From CAHJXF01 sp038254545 (GTDB lineage Bacteria > Pseudomonadota > Gammaproteobacteria > Burkholderiales > Burkholderiaceae_D), in assembly GCA_038254545.1 (NCBI GenBank), contig JBBSGB010000016.1, positions 1-64,000 of the forward strand: DNA of 64,000 nt. The letters are read 5' to 3'. Positions within the stretch are counted from its first letter, which is position 1, and each line of letters opens with the position of its first letter. This document shows, one piece after another, positions 40,414 to 49,797 of this stretch. A program made the translations under genes and the position numbers. Below the pieces are notes generated by a model. The model saw nothing but the letters and a program-made list of their open reading frames with translations, had not been told where the DNA came from and made no database searches.

Positions 40414-41511
40414 ATGAATAGCGCATCGTGGGCAGTCACTGTCGATGGCTCGTCGAGGCGCGCGCGGCCCGCCGTTGTCCTTGCGATTCTCGCGGTACTG
40501 CTCGCGCTCGTCAGCATCCTTGCGATTCAGACCGGCGCGATTGCGATCTCGCCGCGACAGATCGTGGCGATCATTGTGTCGTCGTTCGGCGCGCCGCTGC
40601 CCGACGATCTCACCGCGCAGACCGCGACCGTGCTGTTGTCGATACGCCTGCCGCGCATCGTGCTCGGCATCGCGGCGGGTGCGGGCCTCGGCGCGGCGGG
40701 TGCGGTGCTGCAGGGCGTGTTTCGCAATCCTCTGGCCGACCCGATGTTGATCGGAGTGTCGAGCGGCGCAGCGCTTGCGGTCACCGGTGTGATCGTGCTC
40801 GGCGGAGGTGCGAAGTTCGCCGCGCTCGAGGCTTTTTCGACGCTCGCCGGCGCCCTGATGTTGCCGGTCGCGGGATTCATCGGGGGCCTCGCGGCCACCA
40901 CGCTGCTGTATCGCCTGTCCACGCATGAAGGCCGCACTTCGCTGACGACGATGCTGCTGGCCGGCATCGCGATCAACGCGCTCGCGTTCTCGGGCATCGG
41001 CGTGTTCACGACGATCGCCAGCTACGAGCAGTTGCGCAATATCAGCTTCTGGAACTTCGGCAGCCTGGCCGGTGCGACGCTGGACCACGTCGGCGTGATC
41101 GCGATCCTGGTGGCGGTGGTCTGCGTCGCGCTCGCGCGCATGGGACCGGCGCTCAATGCGCTACTGCTCGGCGACAGCGAAGCGCGTCACCTCGGCTTCG
41201 ACACGCAGGTGTTGAAGCGCAACGCGATCGCGCTGGCGGCGCTGCTGGCCGGCGTCCTCGTGGCCGCATGCGGCGTGATCGGTTTCGTGGCCCTAGTCGC
41301 GCCGCACATCGTGCGTCTCGTCTGTGGGCCCGATCACCGCATCGTGATCCCCGGCGCGGCGCTGCTCGGCGCAACGCTGCTGCTGGCTGCCGACCTGGTC
41401 GCGCGCGTCGTGATCGCACCGGCCGAGTTGCCGATCGGGATCGTCACGGCCTTGCTGGGTGCCCCGTTCTTCCTGTGGCTGTTGATGAAGAATCGCGAGC
41501 GCCTCGCGTGA
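40414..41511 (+). CDS. hmuU: FecCD-type ABC transporter permease, HmuU-like (haem/siderophore)
   Basis: 365 aa from ATG 40414. About ten helices. Family marks are IRLPRIVLGIAAGAGLGAAG, GVFRNPLADPMLIGVSSGAAL and GFVALVAPHIVRLVCGPDHR, the BtuC/FecCD permease blocks. It forms the channel with the ATPase encoded next, whose start overlaps the stop (GTGA). No binding protein or haem-handling gene (hmuT/hmuS) adjoins, so haem as substrate rests on similarity of the ATPase to HmuV. Confidence 0.85.
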   Translation: MNSASWAVTVDGSSRRARPAVVLAILAVLLALVSILAIQTGAIAISPRQIVAIIVSSFGAPLPDDLTAQTATVLLSIRLPRIVLGIAAGAGLGAAGAVLQGVFRNPLADPMLIGVSSGAALAVTGVIVLGGGAKFAALEAFSTLAGALMLPVAGFIGGLAATTLLYRLSTHEGRTSLTTMLLAGIAINALAFSGIGVFTTIASYEQLRNISFWNFGSLAGATLDHVGVIAILVAVVCVALARMGPALNALLLGDSEARHLGFDTQVLKRNAIALAALLAGVLVAACGVIGFVALVAPHIVRLVCGPDHRIVIPGAALLGATLLLAADLVARVVIAPAELPIGIVTALLGAPFFLWLLMKNRERLA

Positions 41512-42371
41512 ACGCCCCGGCATCCGTCTTCGTGGTGCGCAATGTCACCGTCGAGCGGCGCATCGCGAACGGCGTGCGCCGCATCGTCGACGACGTCTCG
41601 CTGCCTGCGCGCCAAGGCGAGGTCCTCGCGCTGATGGGCGAGAACGGCGCGGGCAAATCGACGCTGCTCAAGGTCATGTCGGGCGATGTAAAGCCCGATC
41701 GCGGCGAGGTGTTGCTCAACGGTCGCGCGTTGATCGCATGGTCCGTGCTCGAGCAGGCGCGGCAGCGCGCGGTGCTTCCGCAGGACACCACGCTCGCCTT
41801 CGCCTTCACCGCACTCGAGATCGTGTTGCTCGGGCGCTCGCCCTGGTGCGGCGGGCATCCAGGTGCTCGAGACCGCAGCGTCGCGCATGAAGCGCTGCGC
41901 CGTACCGACGCCTTGCATCTGGCCTCGCGCAGCTATCCGACGCTGTCTGGTGGCGAGCGCGCGCGCGTCATGCTCGCGCGCGTGATTGCGCAAATCGTGC
42001 GGACCGACGCGGATGTCGATGTTGTAGTCGACGACGCGGACGATGCCGCGGGCGTTCGCGCGCCGCGCGCGCTGCTGCTCGACGAGCCCTCGGCCATGCT
42101 CGATATCGCCCACCAGCACGCTGCCTTCAGGGCGATTCGTGATCTCGCGCACGAGGAGGGCGTGGCGGTCGTCGCCGTCTTGCACGACCCGAATCTCGCC
42201 TCGATGTATGCCGACCGCGTGGCATTGATGAAGGAAGGGCGCCTGCTCGCCTGTGGCCGCACCGCCGAGACCATGACCGAAGACCTGATGAGCCGGTGCT
42301 TCTCGATCGCGATGCGTCGCGTGCCGCATCCGACGAGAGACGCGAGCCTGCTGGTTGCCGTGACTGATTGA
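41508..42371 (+). CDS. hmuV: Haem-type ABC transporter ATP-binding protein (HmuV-like)
   Basis: 287 aa from GTG 41508 (GTGA overlap). Walker A is GENGAGKST; LPQDTTLAFAFTALEIVLLGRSP is characteristic of HmuV; signature LSGGERARVMLARVI; Walker B ALLLDEPSAMLD; switch VAVLHDPNLAS. An unusual acidic insertion (VDVVVDDADDAAG) lies between the signature and Walker B. It powers the adjoining permease for haem or iron-chelate import. Whether it is still functional without a local binding protein is unknown. Confidence 0.85.
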   Translation: MNAPASVFVVRNVTVERRIANGVRRIVDDVSLPARQGEVLALMGENGAGKSTLLKVMSGDVKPDRGEVLLNGRALIAWSVLEQARQRAVLPQDTTLAFAFTALEIVLLGRSPWCGGHPGARDRSVAHEALRRTDALHLASRSYPTLSGGERARVMLARVIAQIVRTDADVDVVVDDADDAAGVRAPRALLLDEPSAMLDIAHQHAAFRAIRDLAHEEGVAVVAVLHDPNLASMYADRVALMKEGRLLACGRTAETMTEDLMSRCFSIAMRRVPHPTRDASLLVAVTD

Positions 42372-42497
42372 AGGCACGCTTGACCCGCGCCTTGCGCTTC
42401 GGGCAAACGCCGACGCGCGAAAGGCCCGTGCTCCGAATGCATCGAAGGAGGATCGACCGCACGCTCGGCGAATTCCAATCGTCCATCGGAAGATTTC

Positions 42498-43478
42498 ATG
42501 AGCACGCGCAAAGGAACACAGACTTCAAGTGCCGTTCGCGTTCAGAAGGCGGTCCAGAAATCGAGTGAGGCTGCGTCCAGGCGGGTCGCGAAAAAAACGC
42601 ATTCCGCGAAGACGAACGATGGCTACCCCAAGCCGCCGGTGCCACGCCAGCATCAAAGCAAGCCCGGTATCGAAGCGCGCCTGAAGCCGCGCCCCCAATA
42701 CCTCGCGCCCCGCTATCGCGGCAGCGGCAAGCTCGAGGGCATGAGCGCGCTCATCACCGGCGGCGATTCGGGCATCGGCCGCGCCGTGGCCGTTCTGTTC
42801 GCGCGCGAAGGCGCCGATGTGGCGATCGTCTATCTGACCGAGACCGTCGACGCCCGCGAAACCCAACGCGCTGTCGAGAACGAGGGTCGCAAGTGCATCC
42901 TCATTCCTGGCGACGTCAAGAACCCGCGGTTTTGCCGCGACGCCGTCAGGAAGACCGTCAAGGCCTTCGGCAAGCTCGATGTGCTGGTCAACAACGCCGC
43001 GTTCCAGGAACATGCAGAGAGCATCGATGTGCTGTCGGAAAAGCACTTCGACCTGACCATGCGCACCAATATCTACGGTTACTTCAACATGGCCAAGTCC
43101 GCTCTCGCGGTGATGGGCGAAGGCAGCGCGATCGTCAACACCGGCTCGGAGACCGGCCTGATCGGCAACGCGACGCTGCTCGACTACTCGACGACCAAGG
43201 GCGCGATTCACGCGTTCACGCGCTCGCTCGCGCGCAACGTTGTCACGCGCGGCATACGGGTGAACGCGGTAGCACCGGGGCCGGTGTGGACGCCACTGAA
43301 TCCTACCGACAAGTCCGCCGCGCAGATTCGCAAGTTCGGTGCATCCACCGACATGAAGCGGCCGGCGCAACCCGAAGAGGTATCGCCCGCCTACGTCTTT
43401 CTCGCGTCACCGGCGTGCTCGAGCTACATCACCGGCATCGTGTTGCCGGTGATGGGCGGGGTGCTCGGAAGCTATTGA
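42498..43478 (+). CDS. Short-chain dehydrogenase/reductase with basic N-terminal extension
   Basis: 326 aa. The first ~75 residues are Lys/Arg/Pro-rich and unstructured. The SDR core then begins: cofactor loop TGGDSGIG (residues 87-94), VNNAAFQEH, catalytic YSTTK and VAPGPVWTPLN. It resembles the stress-associated YghA/YhdF-type SDRs, which reduce small carbonyls with NAD(P)H. It has no operon partner; the start at 42498 is followed at once by the basic extension. Confidence 0.85.
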   Translation: MSTRKGTQTSSAVRVQKAVQKSSEAASRRVAKKTHSAKTNDGYPKPPVPRQHQSKPGIEARLKPRPQYLAPRYRGSGKLEGMSALITGGDSGIGRAVAVLFAREGADVAIVYLTETVDARETQRAVENEGRKCILIPGDVKNPRFCRDAVRKTVKAFGKLDVLVNNAAFQEHAESIDVLSEKHFDLTMRTNIYGYFNMAKSALAVMGEGSAIVNTGSETGLIGNATLLDYSTTKGAIHAFTRSLARNVVTRGIRVNAVAPGPVWTPLNPTDKSAAQIRKFGASTDMKRPAQPEEVSPAYVFLASPACSSYITGIVLPVMGGVLGSY

Positions 43479-43624
43479 GGCCGCCGCCCGATTGCACGAA
43501 TTGAAGGCTTTTTCATCCGCTGCTCGCTGGCTGGGGCAATCGCGCCGCATGAAAACATACTGCCTCATGCGGGATGATGCCCGTAGAGCAGGTGCCACCT
43601 GCACGAACTGCGATAGCAGCCGCG

Positions 43625-46075
43625 ATGAAAGTCCTCAGTCTCAAGATTCGTTTTGCACTCGCCATGTCGGTGATCGTGCTTATGCTCGTCGTGGGATTGG
43701 CGGCGTTCGCGCTTCATCATGCGAAGAAGGATCTGCTCACCGAGATCTCGGGTCAGCAGCTTGCATTGGTCTCGCAGGCCGGCGACGACCTTGATGGAAA
43801 ACTCAAGCTGGCGATGGACGCGCTGACGGCGACTGCTGCGACAATTCCTGTCGAATCGTTGGACAGCACCGCGAAGATACGTGCGGTCCTGACGGAGCGG
43901 GCGGCGCTGCGGGCGATCTTCGATGACGTTCAGATCATGAGCATCGACGGCATCATCAGGGGCGACGTTCCTTCCAACGACAAGCGCATCGGGCTCAACG
44001 TGGGGTCACGCGCGTATTTCAAACGCGTGATCGCGACCGCACAGCCGACCATCTCGGAACCGGTCGCAAGCAAGCTCGACGGCGAGCCCATCGTGATTTT
44101 TGCGTCGCCGATCAAGACCGGCGACACCATCATCGCCGTGCTGGTCGGCATCATGCGGCTGAACAAACCGAACTTCGTCGGCCATCTCTCGTCGGCCAGG
44201 ATCGGGCAGAGCGGCTATTTCGAACTCGTCTCGACCTGGCCCAAGCCGCAGTTCGTGGTCCATCCCGACCCTGGGCATATCCTTCAGGAGTTCTCGACGT
44301 CGGACAGCCGCGCTTTGGAAAAGGTGCTCAACAGCGGCACGAGGGGTACGTCGGTCAGCACGCTCGAAGATGGCAGCAAGGCGTTGATCGCCTACCGACC
44401 GCTCGCGATGACCAACTGGATTCTGGTCGCGGTACTTCCTTCCGAAGAAGCGTTCGGGCTCATTGAGGTCGCCAAGGATCGCAGCTTCGCGATCGCAATC
44501 ATCAGCGCGCTCGTCCTCGTGCCGATGATCTGGCTGCTTGCATGGGGAATGCTGAGGCCACTGAGCAGGCTGCGCGATCAAGTCGATCGCCTGGCCGAGC
44601 AGCCGGACGAGCAAGCGCGCGTCTCGGAAGGTCGCAACGACGAGACCGGTCAACTCGCGCGAGCCTTCAATCGCTTGCTCGAACGGCAATCGGCGTTGGA
44701 AGCGTTGCGCCGGGCAAGCGAGCACGGCCGCATGAGACTCACGCGGATCCTCGACCACAGCCGCGACTTCGTGGCAACGATCGACACGAAAGGCAGCGTC
44801 ACATACATCAACGCGGCGGGCCGAGCAGCGCGTGGTATCGGACTCGACCAGGATGTGAGCGGCACGAACAGCGTCGACTATCATCCGCCGTGGGCCTGGA
44901 AGAAGATCGAACAGGAAGGTGTTCCCGCTGCATTGGCCCATGGCGCGTGGCTTGGCGAAACCGCGGTTCTGGGCGCCGACGGTCGCGAGATTCCGATCGA
45001 CCACACGTTGATCGCTCATCGCGGCGCGACCGGCTCGGTCGAATTCTTCTCGAGCACGATGCACGATATCAGCGATGCCAAGGCCGCATCGATCGCGATT
45101 CGACAGAGCGAGGCGCGGATGGCTTCGATCGCCGATTCGGTGCCGATGCTGATCGCCTACATGGATCGCGAATGTCGATACCGGTTCGTCAACAGCCGAT
45201 GCGAGGAATTTCTCGGACGGCCGCGCTCGGAAATTCTCGGCAAGACCCTCCGAGAAATCGCGGGCGACGAGGCCGCCAGCTTCTATGGCCCGTACTTCGC
45301 GCGCGCCGCAGCGGGAGAAACCCTGGTGTTCGATCGCGAACGGATCGACGCTCGGCACAGCATCTATTTCAAGGTCAAGATCATTCCGCAGTTCGACCAT
45401 GAACAAGGGCTGATCGGCTTCCACTTCCTGCATCAGGACGTGACCGATTACAAGGTCGAGCAGCTGCGTCTTTCACAACTGGTGGCTATCGATCGCCTGA
45501 CCGGGCTGGCCAACCGCTCGGGCTTCGAAGCGGCACTCACCGAGGCCATGCATCGAAGCGCCATCACGGGAAATCGCATGGCGCTGATCTACCTGGACGT
45601 CGATCGCTTCAAGTCGATCAACGATACCCATGGTCATCCGATCGGAGACGCGTTGCTGCGCGCATTCGCGGCGCGGATCACAGGCTCGGTCCGCGCCACC
45701 GACGTCGTCGCTCGACTCGGAGGCGACGAATTCGTGGTGGTCGCGCAGAATTTTCGCAATATCGACGACGTGCAATCCATCGCCGAAAAAATTCTTCAAA
45801 CGATGCGACTACCGTTCGAGGTGAACGGCATTGCGATGTCGATCACGACGAGCATAGGCGTCGCAGACTTCAACGGCGAAGCGATCACGGCCGAGAGGTT
45901 GATCGAACGTGCGGACGCCGCGCTCTATCGCGCCAAGAATGCCGGTCGCAATCGTTACGCGTTCGCGACCGACGCTGCGCTCGTGAACGTGACGGAACCC
46001 GCGGCCGGGCCCGCAACGGTGCCCGCCCTGTCGAAAGGGTCGCACTCCGAAGCGCCCGAGCAAACGTTCGCGTAG
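43625..46075 (+). CDS. Membrane diguanylate cyclase: dCACHE-HAMP-PAS-PAS-GGDEF
   Basis: 816 aa from ATG 43625; the frame is open upstream. It has the same plan as the protein at 31544: a signal/anchor helix (SLKIRFALAMSVIVLMLVVG), a large extracytoplasmic dCACHE-like sensor (~40-280), a second helix (FAIAIISALVLVPMIWLLAWG), a HAMP-like linker and two PAS domains (from ILDHSRDFVATI and IADSVPMLIAYMD). Its GGDEF domain has RLTGLANRSGF, a canonical GGDEF and the RATD inhibitory site five residues upstream. The sensor sequences of the two cyclases differ, so they probably answer different signals. Confidence 0.9.
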   Translation: MKVLSLKIRFALAMSVIVLMLVVGLAAFALHHAKKDLLTEISGQQLALVSQAGDDLDGKLKLAMDALTATAATIPVESLDSTAKIRAVLTERAALRAIFDDVQIMSIDGIIRGDVPSNDKRIGLNVGSRAYFKRVIATAQPTISEPVASKLDGEPIVIFASPIKTGDTIIAVLVGIMRLNKPNFVGHLSSARIGQSGYFELVSTWPKPQFVVHPDPGHILQEFSTSDSRALEKVLNSGTRGTSVSTLEDGSKALIAYRPLAMTNWILVAVLPSEEAFGLIEVAKDRSFAIAIISALVLVPMIWLLAWGMLRPLSRLRDQVDRLAEQPDEQARVSEGRNDETGQLARAFNRLLERQSALEALRRASEHGRMRLTRILDHSRDFVATIDTKGSVTYINAAGRAARGIGLDQDVSGTNSVDYHPPWAWKKIEQEGVPAALAHGAWLGETAVLGADGREIPIDHTLIAHRGATGSVEFFSSTMHDISDAKAASIAIRQSEARMASIADSVPMLIAYMDRECRYRFVNSRCEEFLGRPRSEILGKTLREIAGDEAASFYGPYFARAAAGETLVFDRERIDARHSIYFKVKIIPQFDHEQGLIGFHFLHQDVTDYKVEQLRLSQLVAIDRLTGLANRSGFEAALTEAMHRSAITGNRMALIYLDVDRFKSINDTHGHPIGDALLRAFAARITGSVRATDVVARLGGDEFVVVAQNFRNIDDVQSIAEKILQTMRLPFEVNGIAMSITTSIGVADFNGEAITAERLIERADAALYRAKNAGRNRYAFATDAALVNVTEPAAGPATVPALSKGSHSEAPEQTFA

Positions 46076-46183
46076 CTCGCGACGGCATGGGGCGCGGGAA
46101 CCAAGACCTCGCGTTCTTCTCCTACTGACATCGCGCGCCGCCATCGCTCCATCGCATCGTCGTCTCATCGCGGAGATCTCATC

Positions 46184-47020
46184 ATGTGCTTGCCTGTCAT
46201 CACCTCGGCGCCGCGTCGTGTATCTGCGGCCGTGCTGTTCGCCCTTTCGATCGGGTCGCTCGCTGGATGCGCGTCGACCAACACCGAAGGCGATCACGCG
46301 GCGGCGCCACTGGGTCTCGCCGACATCAACGCGATCGTCGCGAATCCCGAGCGCAGCAAGAGCGATCGTGCGAACGACGTCCGCCGTCGTCCGATCGACA
46401 TGCTCGATTTCATCGGCGTGCGGCCCGGCATGGTCGTGCTCGACATCAGCGCGGGCGGCGGATACACCACCGAGCTGTTGGCGCGCGCGGTCGGATCTGG
46501 TGGGCGTGTGTACGGGCAAAGCGCTCCGGATACGGCGGCAGCGCAGCCGGCAACGCCACCCCGCCGTACCTCCGCGATGGCGCTGGCCGATCGTTCGAAG
46601 ACTGTCACCAACATCGTTCCGGTCGTGCGTCCCTTCGAAGATCCGGCGCCACCCGAACTCGCATCGAAGAAGCTCGATCTCGTCACGCTGATGTACAACT
46701 ATCACGACCTTGGCCACCTCGGCGTCGATCGCGCCGCGATGAACAAGGCGATCTTCAATGCGCTCAAACCCGGCGGCATCTACGTGATCGCCGACCATGC
46801 CGGTCGCAAAGGCACCGGCATCTCCGAATCCGGCACGCTGCATCGCGTCGAGGAAGAATTCGTGGCGCGTGAAGTGCTCGCAGCCGGCTTCAGGCTCGCC
46901 GAGCAGGGCATGTTTCTGCGCAACCCGAACGACCCACGCGACCGCGAAACGCCCAAGCCGCCGCAGAAGAAGGACGAGTTCGTGCTGAAGTTCGTCAAGC
47001 CAACGAAGCTGACGATGTAG
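46184..47020 (+). CDS. Lipoprotein-type class I methyltransferase-like protein
   Basis: 278 aa. An N-terminal signal ends in lipobox LAGC with Cys29, so export and lipid anchoring are predicted. The rest is a methyltransferase fold: VVLDISAGGGYTTELLARAV (motif I, degenerate), then KLDLVTLMYNYHDLGHLGVD and ALKPGGIYVIADHAGRKG. SAM is not expected outside the cytoplasm, so either the anchor faces inward, the lipobox is fortuitous or the fold has another use. It is convergent with, and overlaps, the CoA ligase by 26 bases. Confidence 0.75.
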   Translation: MCLPVITSAPRRVSAAVLFALSIGSLAGCASTNTEGDHAAAPLGLADINAIVANPERSKSDRANDVRRRPIDMLDFIGVRPGMVVLDISAGGGYTTELLARAVGSGGRVYGQSAPDTAAAQPATPPRRTSAMALADRSKTVTNIVPVVRPFEDPAPPELASKKLDLVTLMYNYHDLGHLGVDRAAMNKAIFNALKPGGIYVIADHAGRKGTGISESGTLHRVEEEFVAREVLAAGFRLAEQGMFLRNPNDPRDRETPKPPQKKDEFVLKFVKPTKLTM

Positions 47021-48653
47021 CGATCTTCGCCGCAACCATCTCGCGCAGTTCGCGCTTCATGATCTTGCCGACCGGGCTGATGGGAAACTGATCCATCACT
47101 TCGAGGCGTTCCGGGAGCTTGAACGATGCGATCTGTTTGCCGCGAAGAAAGTTCGTCAGCTCTTCTAGCGTGAGCGTCTCGCCCGGCTTCACGATCACGC
47201 ACGCGCAGGCCTTCTCGCCGAATACCGGATCGGGCATCGCCACCAGCACCACGGTCTTCACCTTGTGATGCGAGAAGATCAGGTTCTCGATTTCTTCGCA
47301 GCTGATTTTCTCGCCGCCGCGATTGATCAGGTCCTTGCGCCGACCCTCGGTGTAGATGTAGCGGCCGCGCTTCCTGACGATGTCGCCCATGCGGTAGAAG
47401 CCGTCGGCGGTGAAGGCCTCGAGATTTTTCTCGGACGCGTTGTAGTAGCCGCGGATGGCGTAGGGCCCGCGCGTGAGGAGTTCGCCCGACTCGCCGTCAG
47501 CGACTTCATGGTCCTGGTCGTCGACCACCTTGATCTCGTCGAAATCGCACACCGGTGCGCCCGAGCTTTCGAGCAGCAACTCGTCGGCGTCGTCCAGGCG
47601 CGTCATGTTGATCAGGCCTTCGGCGGTGCCGTAAATCTCCTGCGGCGTGCAGCCGAAATGTTCGCGTAGGCGCGCGCGCAATTCGGGCGGCAGGCGCGCG
47701 CCGCCGTTCTGCACGACCTTCAACGACGACAGGTCGTAGCGCTGCGGCACATCGCTGTTCAGCCAGTTGGAGATCAGCGGCACGGCCGCCGCGATCACGG
47801 TCACGCGTTCGCGCTCGACCAGCGAGAAGATCGTGTCGACGTCGCTGGAAGGCGCGATCACCATCGTGCCGCCATAGTAGAAGGCCGCAAGTATGCCGGG
47901 TGACGCGAGGTTGTAGTTGTGACCGAGCGGCAGGATCGCCATGAAGACCGTGTCGGGCCCAAAGCCGGCGGCTGCGCCGCACAGCCGTGCGTTGAGTACG
48001 TAGTCGTTGTGGGTGCGCGGGATCAGCTTGGACATCGAGGTCGTGCCGCCCGAGAGCAGCATCGTGCTGACCGACATCGGGTCGACGCGGATTTTCCTCC
48101 TCGATGCTGCCGCCTCGTCCTCGCCCTCGCGATTGGTCTCGAGCAGGTCTTGCAAAGCCACCTGACCCGCGTGCGCAACCCCCGCAACGATCACGTGGGC
48201 CAGCGTGGGAAACTCGGCCACCATCTCGGCCGCCATCATTCGATAGTCGAAGTCGCCGACGACATCCGCGATCACATACGCGACCGCGCCCGACGCACGA
48301 ATGAAGTGGCGCACCTCCGCGTGCCGATGCGCGCGCAAGGCCATCACCGGGATCGCGCCGATGCGGTTGAGCGCGAGATAGACGGTGACGAACTCGGGGA
48401 TGTTGGGCAACTGCACGACCACGCGATCGCCTGCGGAGACACCTCGGGCGTGCAGCGCAAACGCGAGGCGCTTGACGTCCGACATCAGCGCTGCATACGT
48501 GATGCGACGCTCGCCGGCCACGACTGCGACGTGCTGGGGGATACGCCGCGCGGAGCGCTCGACCATGTCCGTGACGGTGATGTCTTCCCAAAGGCCGGCT
48601 TCGCGATAGCGCGTGGCGAGGGTTTCGGGCCAGGGGACGATGCCTTCGAGCAT
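46995..48653 (-). CDS. Aryl-acid CoA ligase / AMP-binding enzyme (salicylate- or dihydroxybenzoate-ligase type)
   Basis: 552 aa from ATG 48653; the frame is open further upstream into the monooxygenase gene. It is an ANL enzyme with the A3 loop LLSGGTTSMSKLIPRTHNDY, the A5 YGTAEGL, the hinge GRRKDLINRGGEKIS and the catalytic lysine in PVGKIMKRELR. Overall style resembles 2,3-dihydroxybenzoate/salicylate ligases. It follows an FAD monooxygenase of the aryl-CoA hydroxylase type on the same strand (11 bp gap), so activation of an aromatic acid to its CoA thioester for ring hydroxylation is the likely role. Confidence 0.85.
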   Translation of the reverse strand: MLEGIVPWPETLATRYREAGLWEDITVTDMVERSARRIPQHVAVVAGERRITYAALMSDVKRLAFALHARGVSAGDRVVVQLPNIPEFVTVYLALNRIGAIPVMALRAHRHAEVRHFIRASGAVAYVIADVVGDFDYRMMAAEMVAEFPTLAHVIVAGVAHAGQVALQDLLETNREGEDEAAASRRKIRVDPMSVSTMLLSGGTTSMSKLIPRTHNDYVLNARLCGAAAGFGPDTVFMAILPLGHNYNLASPGILAAFYYGGTMVIAPSSDVDTIFSLVERERVTVIAAAVPLISNWLNSDVPQRYDLSSLKVVQNGGARLPPELRARLREHFGCTPQEIYGTAEGLINMTRLDDADELLLESSGAPVCDFDEIKVVDDQDHEVADGESGELLTRGPYAIRGYYNASEKNLEAFTADGFYRMGDIVRKRGRYIYTEGRRKDLINRGGEKISCEEIENLIFSHHKVKTVVLVAMPDPVFGEKACACVIVKPGETLTLEELTNFLRGKQIASFKLPERLEVMDQFPISPVGKIMKRELREMVAAKIATSSASLA

Positions 48654-48664
48654 GGTGTCCGCTT

Positions 48665-49795
48665 TCAGTCGGGATGCAGCGCCTCGAACGCGCGCGCGAG
48701 TTCGGGATCGCGCTTTCGCACGTCCGCGTGATCGACTCGTCCGCTGCGCGTCACGTAATCGTAGGCGAACGAGACCGGGTCGAGCGCGAGCTTGGGGCCG
48801 AGGTTCTCGTACCACTCGGTGCTCTTGATCGCGGCTTTCTGCAAGGCGTCGGACCCGGGTTGCCGGATCCGCACGAACTCGGCCAGCATCGCAGGCACAT
48901 CGTCGCCGCAAGCCTTGTAGGCATCGAACAGCGCGATCGAATCCTGCATCGCCAGGCGCGTGCCCGAACCCACCGACGGATGGCCGGTACGCAGCGCATC
49001 GCCCAGCAGCACGATGCGATCGTGATACCAGCGCTCGTTCCTGACGATGGTGTAGCGAAACCAGATGGAGCGGTTCGATAGCAAGGGATGCCCTTGCAGG
49101 TCGTCGGCGAACACCCGTTCGCAATACGCCAGGCTCTCGGCTTCGTTCATGCGATCGAGCCCGGCCTTCGCGAACGTGGCCGGATCGCATTCGACCAGGA
49201 AGGTGCTGTGGTCGGGGCTGTAGCGATAGGTGTGCGCGATCAGCAAACCGTCTTCGTTCTGCCGGAAGATCAGCGACAGCGCGTCGAACAGCCGCGTCGT
49301 GCCGTACCACGCGAGCAGGTTGGGACGCTCGTCGAGCGTCGGGCGGAAGTAGTCGCGATAACGTGTGCGGATCGCGCTGTTGGCGCCGTCGGCCGCGACG
49401 ATCAGGTCGCACACACCGAGGTCGGCCGGATTCTCGAGCCGATGATCAAAGGCGATCTCGACCCCGACCTTGCGGCATTGCGCGTGCAGCGCCTTCAGCA
49501 GGTCGATGCGCGCCATGCGATGAAAGGTGTTGTGCGCGAGCGTGATGCGTACGTCCCGATGCACGACCGCCATCTCGTCGAAGACTTCCTGATGCGCCGT
49601 CATCGCGTCGTACAACTCGGGCGCGATGTCGCGCACGAATGCGAGCGCGATGTCCGAGAACACCACGCCCCAGCCGTAGGTTGCGTCCTCGGGGTCGCGT
49701 TCGAATATGCGGATGGCGTGACGCGCGTCATCCCTTTTCATCAGGTAGGCATAGAAGAGGCCAGCCGGACCGCCGCCGACGATGCGAATCTTCAT
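48665..49795 (-). CDS. FAD-dependent aryl-CoA monooxygenase (salicylyl-CoA/anthraniloyl-CoA hydroxylase type)
   Basis: 376 aa from ATG 49795. The N-terminus IRIVGGGPAGLFYAYLMKR is the FAD-binding dinucleotide fold. VFSDIALAFVRD and the second FAD motif LLGDALRTGHPSVGSGTRLAMQD place it in the group A flavoprotein hydroxylases. The length matches the monooxygenase half of salicylyl-CoA 5-hydroxylases rather than the longer fused forms. It lies between its presumed regulator (MarR, 2 bp upstream) and the aryl-CoA ligase downstream. The exact substrate is inferred from this order. Confidence 0.85.
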   Translation of the reverse strand: MKIRIVGGGPAGLFYAYLMKRDDARHAIRIFERDPEDATYGWGVVFSDIALAFVRDIAPELYDAMTAHQEVFDEMAVVHRDVRITLAHNTFHRMARIDLLKALHAQCRKVGVEIAFDHRLENPADLGVCDLIVAADGANSAIRTRYRDYFRPTLDERPNLLAWYGTTRLFDALSLIFRQNEDGLLIAHTYRYSPDHSTFLVECDPATFAKAGLDRMNEAESLAYCERVFADDLQGHPLLSNRSIWFRYTIVRNERWYHDRIVLLGDALRTGHPSVGSGTRLAMQDSIALFDAYKACGDDVPAMLAEFVRIRQPGSDALQKAAIKSTEWYENLGPKLALDPVSFAYDYVTRSGRVDHADVRKRDPELARAFEALHPD

Positions 49796-49797
49796 GG

